A stretch of DNA of 64,000 bases. Source: Burkholderia sp. Nafp2/4-1b. GTDB taxonomy: Bacteria > Pseudomonadota > Gammaproteobacteria > Burkholderiales > Burkholderiaceae. Below, one piece after another: positions 48,151 through 56,816 of the stretch (its first letter is position 1; each line of letters starts with the position of its first letter). The notes below the pieces were generated by a model that had not been told where the DNA came from, ran no database searches, and was given only the letters and a program-made list of their open reading frames with translations. The DNA is taken from the NCBI RefSeq assembly GCF_003635165.1, contig NZ_ML058605.1, positions 62,001 to 126,000 of the forward strand, given 5' to 3'. The position numbers and the translations under genes were made by a program.

Positions 48151-51100
48151 TCAGGACGGCTCGACCGGTGCGGCCTGCGGTGTCGGCGTTTCCGCCTGCG
48201 GCGCCGGGCCCGTCGTGCGCGTGCCGGCGTTCGCCGGGCGCTCGATCAGCGGCGCGAGCGCCGGCGCCATCGACTTCAGCAACTGCACGGCCATCGCGCT
48301 CGTGAAGTCGTAGCGCGCCGCGTACGGCTCGTGCGCGGTCGCAGTCAGCACGCCGAAGAAGCGATCGCCGAGGATGAACACGAACGTGCCGCTGCGATTG
48401 ACCTTGCGCGACTCGATCAGCCGCGCGCCGCGCGCATACACGTTGAAGCGCTGGTCGCCCGTGCCGGTCTTGCCGTACACGTCGAGCGTCTTGCCGTCGG
48501 GCAGCGTGAAGCCGCCGGCGAGACGCCGCGCGGTGCCGTTCAGCACGACGTCGCGCAGCAGCGTGTGCGTGACCTTGACGATCTCCGGCGACAGCAGCGG
48601 TTGCGGCTGCGCGGCCGCGCGCACGAAGCGCGTTTCGTACGGCGTGCCCTTCGCGAAGTCGAGGCGCGTGATCGTCTCGGTCGGCGCCTTCTGGCCGCCG
48701 GTTGCGATCAGGCCGATCAGTTTCGCGAGCGCGTCCGGCTGGTCGCCCGACGCGCCGATCGCGGCCGCATACGACGGCGTGACGTTCGCGAACGGATAGC
48801 CGAGCGCGTGCCACGCCTTCGTGATTTCCCCGTACGCGCGCAGCTCGACCATGCGACGGATGCGCCGGTCCTGGGTCGCGTGATAGCGCGTCTTGTACAG
48901 CCACGAATACGTGTAGAAGCGCGCGTCGCGGCTGTCGCGCTGCACGTCGTCGACCGATGCACCCGGATGCGCACGCAGATAGTTCAGGGTCCACAGCGCG
49001 AGCGGATGGACGCTCGCGATGTAGCCGCGATCGTTCAGGTTGAAGCGGTCGATCGCGTACTTCGCATAGAGCGCGGCGAGATCGTCATCCGACAGCGTCG
49101 CGGCGGGCGTGCCCTTCAGTTGCGCGCGCATCTGCGCGCTGAACCACGCGAGCGATTCGTTCGGTGCGACGCTGCGCAGCACCGTCGCGAGCTTCGGCGG
49201 CGATTTGCGCACGTCCTTCAGCATCAGCGCGAGCGCGTCGTCGGGCGCCTTGCCCGCATAGCGCGTGTAGTAGCGCCGTACGTAGACCTTGCTTTCGCCG
49301 TCGACGAACTGCTCGAGGTATTGCTTGCGCTGCTCGGGGTCGCCCAGCCACGACGACGACGGCCCGGCCGCCTTCAGCATTTCGTAATGGACGATGTCGC
49401 GCATCAGCCGCACGAACACGAGGTTCACCGAATGCTCGAACGCCGCGTGCAGCGTCAAGATGCGACCGTTGTCCGACTTCTCGAAATTGGAGAACACCTG
49501 CGCGCCGCCACCCGTGTAGAACACATCGGGACTCGCCGAATACTTGCGTTCGATCGACGCGTCGAGCATCGCCTGCAGCGAGCGGTCGCGCGTATGCGAC
49601 AGGTAGTCGAGCGCCCAGTGCGTCAGCCCGTCGAGCGGATCGGGCTTCACGTGCGCGAGCTGCGCGTTCGTCAGGTTGCCGTAGCGCGCGTGCAGTTCGG
49701 ACACGATCTGCAGGTAGGTGATCAGCGTGCGCAGTTTCGCGGTCGAGCCGAGGTTGATGCGGCCGCCGCGGTTCACGTCGAACGGCTGGTTCACGCTGTC
49801 GGTCTGCACCCGCAGCAGGTTCGCACCGTTGCGGTGCTCGTACAGCGTGAAGCTGTAGGTGAGGTGCGACGGGTCGTCCTTCGGCGCGAGCATCTCGAAG
49901 CCGTACAGGCCGGCAGCCTGCGCGCCGTCGCGGGTCGACGCCAGCGCGAGCCGTTCGGCGACTGCCTGCTGCACGCCGTTGTCGAGCGTGCTGGTGGCCT
50001 CCAGGTCGAGCTGGTCGAGCTGGTACAGGTCGGTCATGCCGAGTGCCGCCAGCAGCGACGCGCGCGCGGACGACACCGCCTTGCGCGACACGAACGACCG
50101 CACGTGCGGGGCGGGCGGCGGTGCGCTGCGTGCGATCTGCGCGGCGAGCGCCGCATCGCGCAGCGCGGGCGAGATCACGCCGCCGTTCGACAGCAGCCGC
50201 AGGTAGCTGTCGGTCAGCTTCTGCAGCGCCGGATAGCCGCGATTCAGGAAGTACGACGGCGCGCGCTGCGCGATGATCAGCGACAGCACCTCGCGGAACG
50301 CCTTGCCTTGCGCGTCGACGTTGTCGCCGGTCGTCGGCGCGGACAGGATGCGATTCACGTCGTTGAAGTCGCGGCCGTACCACGCGGCGAGGCCGTCGCC
50401 GAGGCCGGTGATTTCTCCCACGTGCGGCCGCGCGGCGAGCGGCACCGAGTTCAGGTAGCGCACCAGGATCCCGCGCCGCGCGAGCATCGTCTGCGGGCCG
50501 TTCAGATACGCAAGAATCGACGCGGAGGCGATCTGTCGCAGTTTCTCCGGCGGCGTCGCGGTGCGGCCGTCGGGCGAATGGCGGAACTTCTCGATCTGGG
50601 TCGCGAGCGTGCTGCCGCCCGGGCGCGCCTGATGATGGTTCACGACGTGCATCGCCTGGTCGGCGAGCGCGCGGCTGAAGCGGCCCCAGTCGATCGCCGG
50701 GTTGCGGTTCGGCTGGTTCGGATCAAGCAGGTAGCGATCCTCGATGAACATCAGCGAATCGGCGATTACGCGCGGCACCGTGTCGAAATCGGCGTACACG
50801 CGTTGCGGGAACACCGTCGCGAACAGCGGCGAGCCGGTCGAGTCGAACAGCATCAGCCCGGTCTGGTCTTTCTCTTCGTAAGGCAGGAACAGGCCGTGAT
50901 CGGCGAGCGCCAGCATCCGGTCGGAATCGCGCGCCTGCTTGCCGACCACGAAGCCGCGCGCGAGCAGACGCTGCTGGAACGCGGGAATCATCGAATAGCC
51001 GAGGCGCTGATCGTATGGCCCGTTGGCTGGGAAGCGGATGTGATCGCTCGCGCCCGCCTCGACGGTGTACCCGACGTCGCGGGTGAGCTCGGACAAATAC

Positions 51101-51258
51101 CGCGCCTGCAGGCGCGATGTTTCGAGCTCGATCATCACGAGTCGCGCGACGATCGCCACCGCGATCACCAGCGCGGCGAGCAAGGACCACTTGATCCACG
51201 TCCAGACCGATGCACTCCCGGTCACGCGCGGCAGGATGCGATTCAGCGGCCGATTCAT
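48151..51258 (-). CDS. Large bifunctional class A penicillin-binding protein
   Basis: 1035 residues from MNRPLNRILPR. One N-terminal membrane anchor (SLLAALVIAVAIVARLVMI). A GT51 transglycosylase domain follows: catalytic Glu173 in FIEDRYLL and GGSTLATQIEK. The transpeptidase nucleophile is S505 in GSTAKL (SxxK), and K930-T-G is the KTG motif (YGKTGTG). It is longer than typical PBP1a/1b (750-850 aa), with extra sequence between SxxK and KTG. It makes and cross-links glycan strands at the outer face of the inner membrane. Monocistronic. Confidence 0.85.
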   Translation of the reverse strand: MNRPLNRILPRVTGSASVWTWIKWSLLAALVIAVAIVARLVMIELETSRLQARYLSELTRDVGYTVEAGASDHIRFPANGPYDQRLGYSMIPAFQQRLLARGFVVGKQARDSDRMLALADHGLFLPYEEKDQTGLMLFDSTGSPLFATVFPQRVYADFDTVPRVIADSLMFIEDRYLLDPNQPNRNPAIDWGRFSRALADQAMHVVNHHQARPGGSTLATQIEKFRHSPDGRTATPPEKLRQIASASILAYLNGPQTMLARRGILVRYLNSVPLAARPHVGEITGLGDGLAAWYGRDFNDVNRILSAPTTGDNVDAQGKAFREVLSLIIAQRAPSYFLNRGYPALQKLTDSYLRLLSNGGVISPALRDAALAAQIARSAPPPAPHVRSFVSRKAVSSARASLLAALGMTDLYQLDQLDLEATSTLDNGVQQAVAERLALASTRDGAQAAGLYGFEMLAPKDDPSHLTYSFTLYEHRNGANLLRVQTDSVNQPFDVNRGGRINLGSTAKLRTLITYLQIVSELHARYGNLTNAQLAHVKPDPLDGLTHWALDYLSHTRDRSLQAMLDASIERKYSASPDVFYTGGGAQVFSNFEKSDNGRILTLHAAFEHSVNLVFVRLMRDIVHYEMLKAAGPSSSWLGDPEQRKQYLEQFVDGESKVYVRRYYTRYAGKAPDDALALMLKDVRKSPPKLATVLRSVAPNESLAWFSAQMRAQLKGTPAATLSDDDLAALYAKYAIDRFNLNDRGYIASVHPLALWTLNYLRAHPGASVDDVQRDSRDARFYTYSWLYKTRYHATQDRRIRRMVELRAYGEITKAWHALGYPFANVTPSYAAAIGASGDQPDALAKLIGLIATGGQKAPTETITRLDFAKGTPYETRFVRAAAQPQPLLSPEIVKVTHTLLRDVVLNGTARRLAGGFTLPDGKTLDVYGKTGTGDQRFNVYARGARLIESRKVNRSGTFVFILGDRFFGVLTATAHEPYAARYDFTSAMAVQLLKSMAPALAPLIERPANAGTRTTGPAPQAETPTPQAAPVEPS

Positions 51259-51505
51259 GGCGGCGTCTCCCTGAAGGCACGGGCTCCTGCCGCGCCTCAT
51301 TAAGGATTAGTGTAGTCCTCAAGTGCGCGCTGCCAAGAGCGGTTCACTACCGAGATGCACCGACGCAACAGCTGTGCCCGTTCCATGCGGCAGCGTCGCC
51401 GCGCGATCGCCTGAGCCGCGGGCCGGGCGACCTTCCGGCTGCTGGCGGGCCTGGCGCAAGGCGAGCGCCCCGCCGTCGAAATTGGTGCGCGATGGGCCCC
51501 TTCAT

Positions 51506-52393
51506 TTACCTGACGAAATGATCGACCAGGTGATCGACGAAAAGCCGCGCCTTGCGTGGAAAATGGCGCCGGCTCGGATACACGACGTTCATCTCGAGTT
51601 CCTCCAGACGATAGTCGGCCAGCACCGCACGCAGCCGGCCCTCGGCGAGATCCGGTTCGACGAGGAAATCCGGCAGCACCGCGATGCCCATGCCCGCGAG
51701 CGCCCAGTTGCGGAGCAGCCCGATGTTGTTCGACGACGCCGACTTGTTCGGGCGTACGGTGACATGCGCCGGACCTTGATCGAACGACAGGTGCTCGCCG
51801 GCGAAGTCGGCATGAAACGCGAGGCATGCGTGGCACGCGAGATCGTGCGGATGCGCGGGTGCGCCATGCCGTTCGATATACGACGGCGCCGCACAGACGA
51901 TCCGTTGCAGGCGCGTGAGCGGACGTTTCACCAGCGTGTTGCTGCCGATGTGCTGCGACAGCAGCAGGCCGACGTCGAAGCCTTCCGACACGAGGTCGAC
52001 GTGGCGGTCGACGATCGTGACTTCCGGCACGATGGCCGGATGCAGCGCCTTGAACGCATCGATCGCGGGGGCCAGCACGTGCATGCCGAACATCACCGGC
52101 GCGGCGATCTTCAGCGATCCGATCGGTTCGTGATGCATCGACGCGATCGTCTCCTCGACGCGGTCGATTTCCTCGATCACGTGACGGATCTGCGCGAGAT
52201 ACAGATGACCGGCGTCGGTCAGCGACAGGCTGCGCGTCGTGCGGTTCAGCAGGCGTGCGCCGAGCCGGTCCTCGATGCCCATCACGAGGCGCGTGGCCGA
52301 CGAGTTGGAAATGTTCAGTTCGGTCGCCGCGCGTGCGAAGCTGCGCAGTTCGGCCACCTTCACGAATAACCGCATGGGTAGGAGTTCGTCCAT
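51506..52393 (-). CDS. LysR-family transcriptional regulator
   Basis: 295 residues. N-terminal winged helix at 1-65 (MRLFVKVAELRSFARAATELNISNS broken as FVKVAELRSFARAA and ATRLVMGIEDRLGARLLNRTTR); C-terminal substrate-binding domain to the end. The target is unknown. It is divergent from the PAAR gene across 449 bases of partly AT-rich DNA. Confidence 0.9.
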   Translation of the reverse strand: MDELLPMRLFVKVAELRSFARAATELNISNSSATRLVMGIEDRLGARLLNRTTRSLSLTDAGHLYLAQIRHVIEEIDRVEETIASMHHEPIGSLKIAAPVMFGMHVLAPAIDAFKALHPAIVPEVTIVDRHVDLVSEGFDVGLLLSQHIGSNTLVKRPLTRLQRIVCAAPSYIERHGAPAHPHDLACHACLAFHADFAGEHLSFDQGPAHVTVRPNKSASSNNIGLLRNWALAGMGIAVLPDFLVEPDLAEGRLRAVLADYRLEELEMNVVYPSRRHFPRKARLFVDHLVDHFVR

Positions 52394-52842
52394 TTTTTTA
52401 TCGATAACAGAAAGGGTTGATTAAATTCTATCTATCGATTTATTGAATTTGAACGACTCGTTTCGGCGAATGATTATTATGAAATGGCGTGTTGATCGAT
52501 GCCGTAGGCAGTTTCAGAATAATGGGTCCCGCGGCGAATCGAGCGCCGGCTCTCCGATCGGCTTGGCTTTGGTGAGAATTATATATATTTAGTAATTGTA
52601 CGAAAGTATTGGGTAATTTCAGGATAAAAGTATTGGCGATTATCGATCCGATTCGAATCGAATAAGACAAATCTCTATCGCCACGGCGGCTTCGCGGGAT
52701 CGCGCCGTCGCACGGCCTCGACGCAGCGGATCGGCCGCGCGGTGATATCCTCGCGAAACGCCCGCGACCGACGGGTGGATACCGACTGCCCGCGCACGGC
52801 CCGACGCCGTGCTGCGCGGCGTTTCCGAGGGAGAGCCGAAAC
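52394..52842. other. AT-rich intergenic patch between LysR gene and PAAR gene
   Basis: The part 52394-52670 is strikingly AT-rich for this genome (for example ATTATATATATTTAG around 52579-52593). It carries a direct repeat AAAGTATTGG at 52603 and 52627 and a GATTCGAATC palindrome near 52650. No gene is credible in it. It may bind H-NS-type proteins or hold the divergent promoters. Confidence 0.6.
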
Positions 52843-53127
52843 ATGAGCCGCAAATTCATTCTGAAGGGCGACACGACCGACCACGGCGGCATCGTGCTCG
52901 ACGGGATCGCCAATTCGTCGTTCGACGGGCGCGAGCTCGCCTATCTCGGCGCGCCGGTGTTCTGCGCCGCGTGCAAGACCCAGGGCGTGATCGTGTCCGA
53001 CGGCGGCGAGCGGACGATGACCGTGATGGGCAAGGTCGTCGCGCTCGAACACGACCTGTGCCAGTGCCTGTGCACGCCGCAGCCGAAGCTGATCCCGTCG
53101 CAGGGCACCGGCACCATCTCGGGCTGA
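52843..53127 (+). CDS. PAAR-domain protein (orphan)
   Basis: 94 residues from MSRKFILKGDTTDHGG. The PAAR repeats are seen in GIVLDGIANSSFDGRELAYLGAPVFCAACKTQGVIVSDGG. PAAR proteins cap the VgrG spike of type VI secretion systems. Here no VgrG, effector or T6SS component is adjacent. The protein lacks a C-terminal effector extension. GAGG-type ribosome binding bases lie upstream. Confidence 0.88.
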   Translation: MSRKFILKGDTTDHGGIVLDGIANSSFDGRELAYLGAPVFCAACKTQGVIVSDGGERTMTVMGKVVALEHDLCQCLCTPQPKLIPSQGTGTISG

Positions 53128-53161
53128 CGCGGGGCGAATCCGTGCGCCGCGCTACCGGTGC

Positions 53162-53473
53162 TCAGGCGCTGCCTTCACGCTCGATCACGAGGATGCGCGC
53201 TTCGCCGAACGGGTGGGCGACATGTTCGGTGCCGACCGTCGCATGGAATATGTCTCCGGTTTCGAGCACCGTCGCGTGCTCGATGCCCGCTTCGCGGTAG
53301 CGCATCTCGACCCGGCCGTCGAGCACCGCGAAGACTTCCTCGCCGTCGTTCACGTGCCACCGGTACGGCTGATCGGTCCAGTGCAGGCGGACCGTGATGC
53401 CGTCCAGGTTCGCGATGTCGAGCGCGCCCCATGCGCGCTGCGCGGCGAATGCAGTGCTGCGGATGATGTTCAT
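53162..53473 (-). CDS. Small cupin-domain protein
   Basis: 103 residues from MNIIRSTAFAAQRAW. A single cupin barrel: WHVNDGEEVFAVLDGRVEMRYRE is the first cupin motif, with the H and E metal ligands, and GDIFHATVGTEHVAHPFG the second. Metal binding is likely; substrate unknown. It is 91 bases from the DJ-1-type gene on the same strand, so the two may be cotranscribed. Confidence 0.85.
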   Translation of the reverse strand: MNIIRSTAFAAQRAWGALDIANLDGITVRLHWTDQPYRWHVNDGEEVFAVLDGRVEMRYREAGIEHATVLETGDIFHATVGTEHVAHPFGEARILVIEREGSA

Positions 53474-53564
53474 CGATCGATCCAGGAAGACGAATGGTGC
53501 GCGGGCCGGGCAGGCTGCGCGGCCGTGCCGCGTGCCCGCCACCCGGTTGTTCGTGGGCGCGTGA

Positions 53565-54248
53565 TCAGCGCGACGCCGCGCGCAATGCCGCGTCGACGAT
53601 CTGCCTGCGCTTCTCCAGCCCGGCTGCCGAACGCTCGGTCACGCGCTTCAGCACCGCCGCCGGCGCGGTATCCGGCGAGCCTGAATCGAACGGCGGCGCG
53701 GGTGCGTATTCGAGCTGGAGTTGAATCGCCTGCGCCTCTTCGTCGCCGGCGAGCTCCGCGGCGATCGTCAATGCGAAATCGATGCCGGCCGTCACGCCGC
53801 CGCCGGTGATCAGGTTGCCGTCGCGCACCACGCGCTCGCGCACGGGCACCGCACCGAGCGGCGCGAGCAGCGAATGAAATGCCCAGTGCGTCGTCGCGCG
53901 GCGCCCGCGCAGCAGGCCGGCCACGCCGAGCAGCAACGCGCCCGTGCAGGCCGACGTCACATAGCGCGCGGTGGCCGCGCGCTGCTGCACGAACGCGATC
54001 GTTTCGGCGTCGAGCAGCAGGTCGTTGATCCCGATGCCGCCCGGCACGCAGATCACGTCGAGCGGCGGGCAATCGTCGAACGTGCAGGTCGGTGAGAGCG
54101 CGAGGCCGCTGCTCGATGCGACAGTGTCGCGCGATTTCCAGACCAGATGAACCGCCGCGTCGGGCAGCGACGCGAGCACGTCGTGCGGGCCGGTGAGATC
54201 GAGTTGCTGGACGCCCGGAAACACGAGCAGGCCGATATGCAGGGTCAT
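53565..54248 (-). CDS. inhA: Isonitrile-hydratase-like DJ-1/PfpI family protein
   Basis: 227 residues from MTLHIGLLVFPGVQQLDLTGPHDVL. The nucleophile elbow is TSACTGALLLG with Cys101, and GGGVTAGIDFALTI a second family motif. The sequence resembles Pseudomonas isonitrile hydratase InhA, which converts isonitriles to N-formamides; without the assay this is inference. An in-frame upstream Met region exists but overlaps the intergenic operator. It is divergent from the GlxA-type regulator. Confidence 0.8.
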   Translation of the reverse strand: MTLHIGLLVFPGVQQLDLTGPHDVLASLPDAAVHLVWKSRDTVASSSGLALSPTCTFDDCPPLDVICVPGGIGINDLLLDAETIAFVQQRAATARYVTSACTGALLLGVAGLLRGRRATTHWAFHSLLAPLGAVPVRERVVRDGNLITGGGVTAGIDFALTIAAELAGDEEAQAIQLQLEYAPAPPFDSGSPDTAPAAVLKRVTERSAAGLEKRRQIVDAALRAASR

Positions 54249-54320
54249 GCGAACACTCCGAAGGGAAGGGGAGGCGCCGCGGTCGGCGCACGATGGACAG
54301 ATCGATTCTAGGCGCGTAGT

Positions 54321-54366
54321 GTTTGGCGAAATCGCCATATCGCCCACGTTTTCAGCCAATCGCCAT
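54321..54366. promoter_or_regulatory. Repeated ATCGCC motifs in the inhA-like / AraC divergent region
   Basis: ATCGCC occurs three times (54331, 54339, 54359), the first overlapping the inverted repeat GGCGAAATCGCC (54325-54336). These may be binding sites for the AraC-type regulator encoded alongside. Functional role inferred. Confidence 0.4.
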
Positions 54367-55333
54367 GTCCGCCGCCCCGCGCTCGATCCTGATCCTTGCG
54401 TTCCCCCGTGCGCAGTTGCTCGACGTGACCGGGCCGCTGCAGGTGTTCGCGTCCGTCAACGAACTCGCGCAGGAGCGCGGGCAACCCGCGCCGTATGCGC
54501 CGCGCGTCGTCGCGGCCGAAGCCGGGCCGGTCGAGACGTCGTCCGGTCTCGTCGTGATGGCCGATTCGCTGCGCTCGGCCGGGCGGCCGGATACGGTCAT
54601 CGTCGCCGGCGGCAAGGGCGTGCAGGCCGCGTCGCAGGATGCGCGGATGGTGCGCTGGGTGCGGCAGCAGGCGCAGCGCGCGCGACGGGTCGCGTCGGTC
54701 TGCACCGGCGCGTTCCTGCTCGCCGAGGCCGGCCTGCTCGACGGGCGGCGCGCCGTCACGCACTGGGCGCGCTGCGACGAATTCGCCGCGCGCTATCCGA
54801 ACGTGCGCGTCGAGCCCGATCCGATCTTCATCCGCGAAGGTCCGTTGTGGACCTCGGCCGGCGTGACGGCCGGCATCGATCTCGCGCTGGCGCTCGTCGA
54901 GGAGGATCTCGGGCGTGCGATCGCGCTCGACGCCGCGCGCGAACTCGTCGTGTTCCTGAAGCGGCCGGGCGGCCAGGCGCAGTTCAGCGCCATGCTGTCG
55001 ATGCAGCGCACCGACGACCGCTTCGGCGAACTGCATGCGTGGATCGCCGAGCACCTGGGCGCCGATCTGTCGGTGCCCGCGCTCGCCGAACGCGTCAGCA
55101 TGAGCGAGCGCAGCTTCGTGCGGCACTATCGCGCGGGCACGGGCCGCACGCCGGCGCGCGCGGTCGAACAGATTCGGGTGGAGGCCGCGCAGCGCTTGCT
55201 CGGCGAAACCGCGTGGTCCGTCAAGCGGATCGCCACGCGGTGCGGCTTCGGTTCGGAAGAGACGCTGCGGCGCAGCTTCGTGCGGGTGCTCGGCGTGTCG
55301 CCGCAGGGCTATCGCGAGCGGTTCGTGCGGTAA
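54365..55333 (+). CDS. GlxA-type AraC-family regulator with DJ-1/PfpI domain
   Basis: 322 residues from MSAAPRSILILAFPRAQLLD; a TTG 42 bases upstream in frame is the alternative but gives a tail of poor character. Residues 1-195 form a DJ-1/PfpI (GATase1-like) domain with SVCTGAFLLAEAG, and the C-terminal ~90 residues are an AraC HTH (LSVPALAERVSMSERSFVRHY, IATRCGFGSEETLRRSF). Likely controls the divergent inhA-like gene. Confidence 0.88.
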   Translation: MSAAPRSILILAFPRAQLLDVTGPLQVFASVNELAQERGQPAPYAPRVVAAEAGPVETSSGLVVMADSLRSAGRPDTVIVAGGKGVQAASQDARMVRWVRQQAQRARRVASVCTGAFLLAEAGLLDGRRAVTHWARCDEFAARYPNVRVEPDPIFIREGPLWTSAGVTAGIDLALALVEEDLGRAIALDAARELVVFLKRPGGQAQFSAMLSMQRTDDRFGELHAWIAEHLGADLSVPALAERVSMSERSFVRHYRAGTGRTPARAVEQIRVEAAQRLLGETAWSVKRIATRCGFGSEETLRRSFVRVLGVSPQGYRERFVR

Positions 55334-55519
55334 CGCGCGGGTGTGAGGTTTGCGGTGAGCGGGGAGGGCACCGTCGTCGCTTCGAACTGCGCGAAAGCCG
55401 ATCACTTTCGAGTCCGAAACGCTGCAACTATTCAGAAGCGGAGAACAATAGGCGGGGGCTTGTGCCGGGGCCGCCGCGCGCTCTATTCTGTTCCGTTGGC
55501 GATTCGAAGGGGGCGCAGT

Positions 55520-56491
55520 ATGGACCGCATTCAGGCAATGGAAGTTTTCACCCGCGTGGTCGACGCGAACAGCTTCACGCGCGCGGCCGACACGCTGTCG
55601 ATGCCGCGCGCGTCGGTGACGACCATCATCCAGAATCTCGAGGCGCTGCTCGGCGTGCGCCTGATGCATCGGACGACGCGCCGGCTGTCGCTGACGCCCG
55701 AAGGCGCCGCGTACTACGAGCATTGCATGAAGATCATTTCGGAGATCGCGGAAGCCGACGCGAGTTTCCAGTCCGGCAACCGCAAGCCGAGCGGCGTGCT
55801 GCGCGTTCACATGCCCAATTCGCTCGGGCGGCGCGTCGTGTTGCCGGCGCTGTCGGCCTTCCGGCAGCGCTTTCCGGACATCATGCTCGATCTCGGCTTG
55901 TCGGACCGCTACGTCGATCCGGTCGAGGAAGGCATCGACTGCATGATCCGGGTCGGGCCGCTCGAGGATTCGTCGATGGTCGCGCGGCGGATCGGGATGC
56001 TCAAGCGCGTGACGTGCGCGTCGCCGGACTACCTGGCACGTCACGGCGAGCCGCAGGAGATCGCCGACCTGGCCGATCATCACGCGGTGAATTTCCGTGC
56101 GAGCCACGGCGCGCGGACGATTCCGTGGGTATTCATGATCGACGGCAAGCCGGTCGAGGTGCGGATGAGCGGCAGCGTGACCGTCAACGAGTCGGATGCG
56201 TACGTGACCTGCGGGCTCGAAGGGTTCGGAATGATCCAGCCGACGCTGTTCATGGTGCTGTCGAACCTGCGCGACGGCTCGCTGGTCGAGGTGCTGCCCG
56301 ACTGCAATCCGAAGCCCAAGCCGATCTCGATCGTGTATCCGCACAACCGGCATCTGTCGCAGAAGGTGCGCGTGTTCGCGGACTGGATCGCGGAGCTGTT
56401 CGAAGCAACGCCGGCGCTGGAGGGCGGCGAGAACTGGCGCGGGAAGGTGCGGGCGGAGGTGGTGGAGGAGCGGGGCTCGGTGGTGGCGTAG
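55520..56491 (+). CDS. LysR-family transcriptional regulator
   Basis: 323 residues from MDRIQAMEVFTRVVDANSF; AGGGGG lies just upstream. HTH at 1-60 (ANSFTRAADTLSMPRASVTTIIQNLE shortened here: FTRAADTLSMPRAS, TTIIQNLEALLG). Substrate-binding domain follows. The C-terminal ~35 residues are charged and variable. Same strand as the AraC gene, 186 bases after it; no obvious divergent target. Confidence 0.9.
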   Translation: MDRIQAMEVFTRVVDANSFTRAADTLSMPRASVTTIIQNLEALLGVRLMHRTTRRLSLTPEGAAYYEHCMKIISEIAEADASFQSGNRKPSGVLRVHMPNSLGRRVVLPALSAFRQRFPDIMLDLGLSDRYVDPVEEGIDCMIRVGPLEDSSMVARRIGMLKRVTCASPDYLARHGEPQEIADLADHHAVNFRASHGARTIPWVFMIDGKPVEVRMSGSVTVNESDAYVTCGLEGFGMIQPTLFMVLSNLRDGSLVEVLPDCNPKPKPISIVYPHNRHLSQKVRVFADWIAELFEATPALEGGENWRGKVRAEVVEERGSVVA

Positions 56492-56562
56492 CGAGCGGGG
56501 CGTGCGTGCCTGCGGGGCAGGCGCCGCGCGAATCCGTACGTCGCGCCGGATGAAGCAATGAA

Positions 56563-56597
56563 AAAAGCCGCTGATCCTTGCGGAACAGCGGCTTTTC
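56563..56597. terminator. Bidirectional terminator between LysR gene and tRNA-Met
   Basis: AAAAGCCGCTG (56563-56573) pairs with CAGCGGCTTTT (56586-56596), with A-run left and T-run right. It ends both the + strand LysR gene and the minus-strand tRNA. Confidence 0.85.
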
Positions 56598-56602
56598 GCA
56601 TT

Positions 56603-56679
<77 letters not shown>

Positions 56680-56689
56680 GAAGAATTGA

Positions 56690-56718
56690 ATTATGCCGAC
56701 ACCCCGTTCGGCTGTCAA
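56690..56718 (-). promoter_or_regulatory. Sigma-70 promoter of the tRNA gene
   Basis: On the minus strand TTGACA (56713-56718) and CATAAT (56690-56695) are exactly 17 bases apart, with the -10 ending 10 bases before the tRNA 5' end, so the transcript would begin a few bases before the mature tRNA. Confidence 0.88.
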
Positions 56719-56816
56719 CACCTTTTTCCATCTTCCCTGAAAAAAGTTGCCGACGGCCCCGTTCGGAGGACCCGGCTAGCGAGCAGGGTGCTGCCCGCTA
56801 GCCGACCTGAACGACC

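Noticed and set aside
48331-51303. 990-codon + strand frame antisense to the PBP
   Set aside because: Shadow frame; PBP motifs lie on the other strand.
54323-54364. TTG start for the AraC regulator adding 14 residues
   Set aside because: Tail (SPYRPRFQPIA) is atypical and overlaps the likely operator; ATG at 54365 fits the family.
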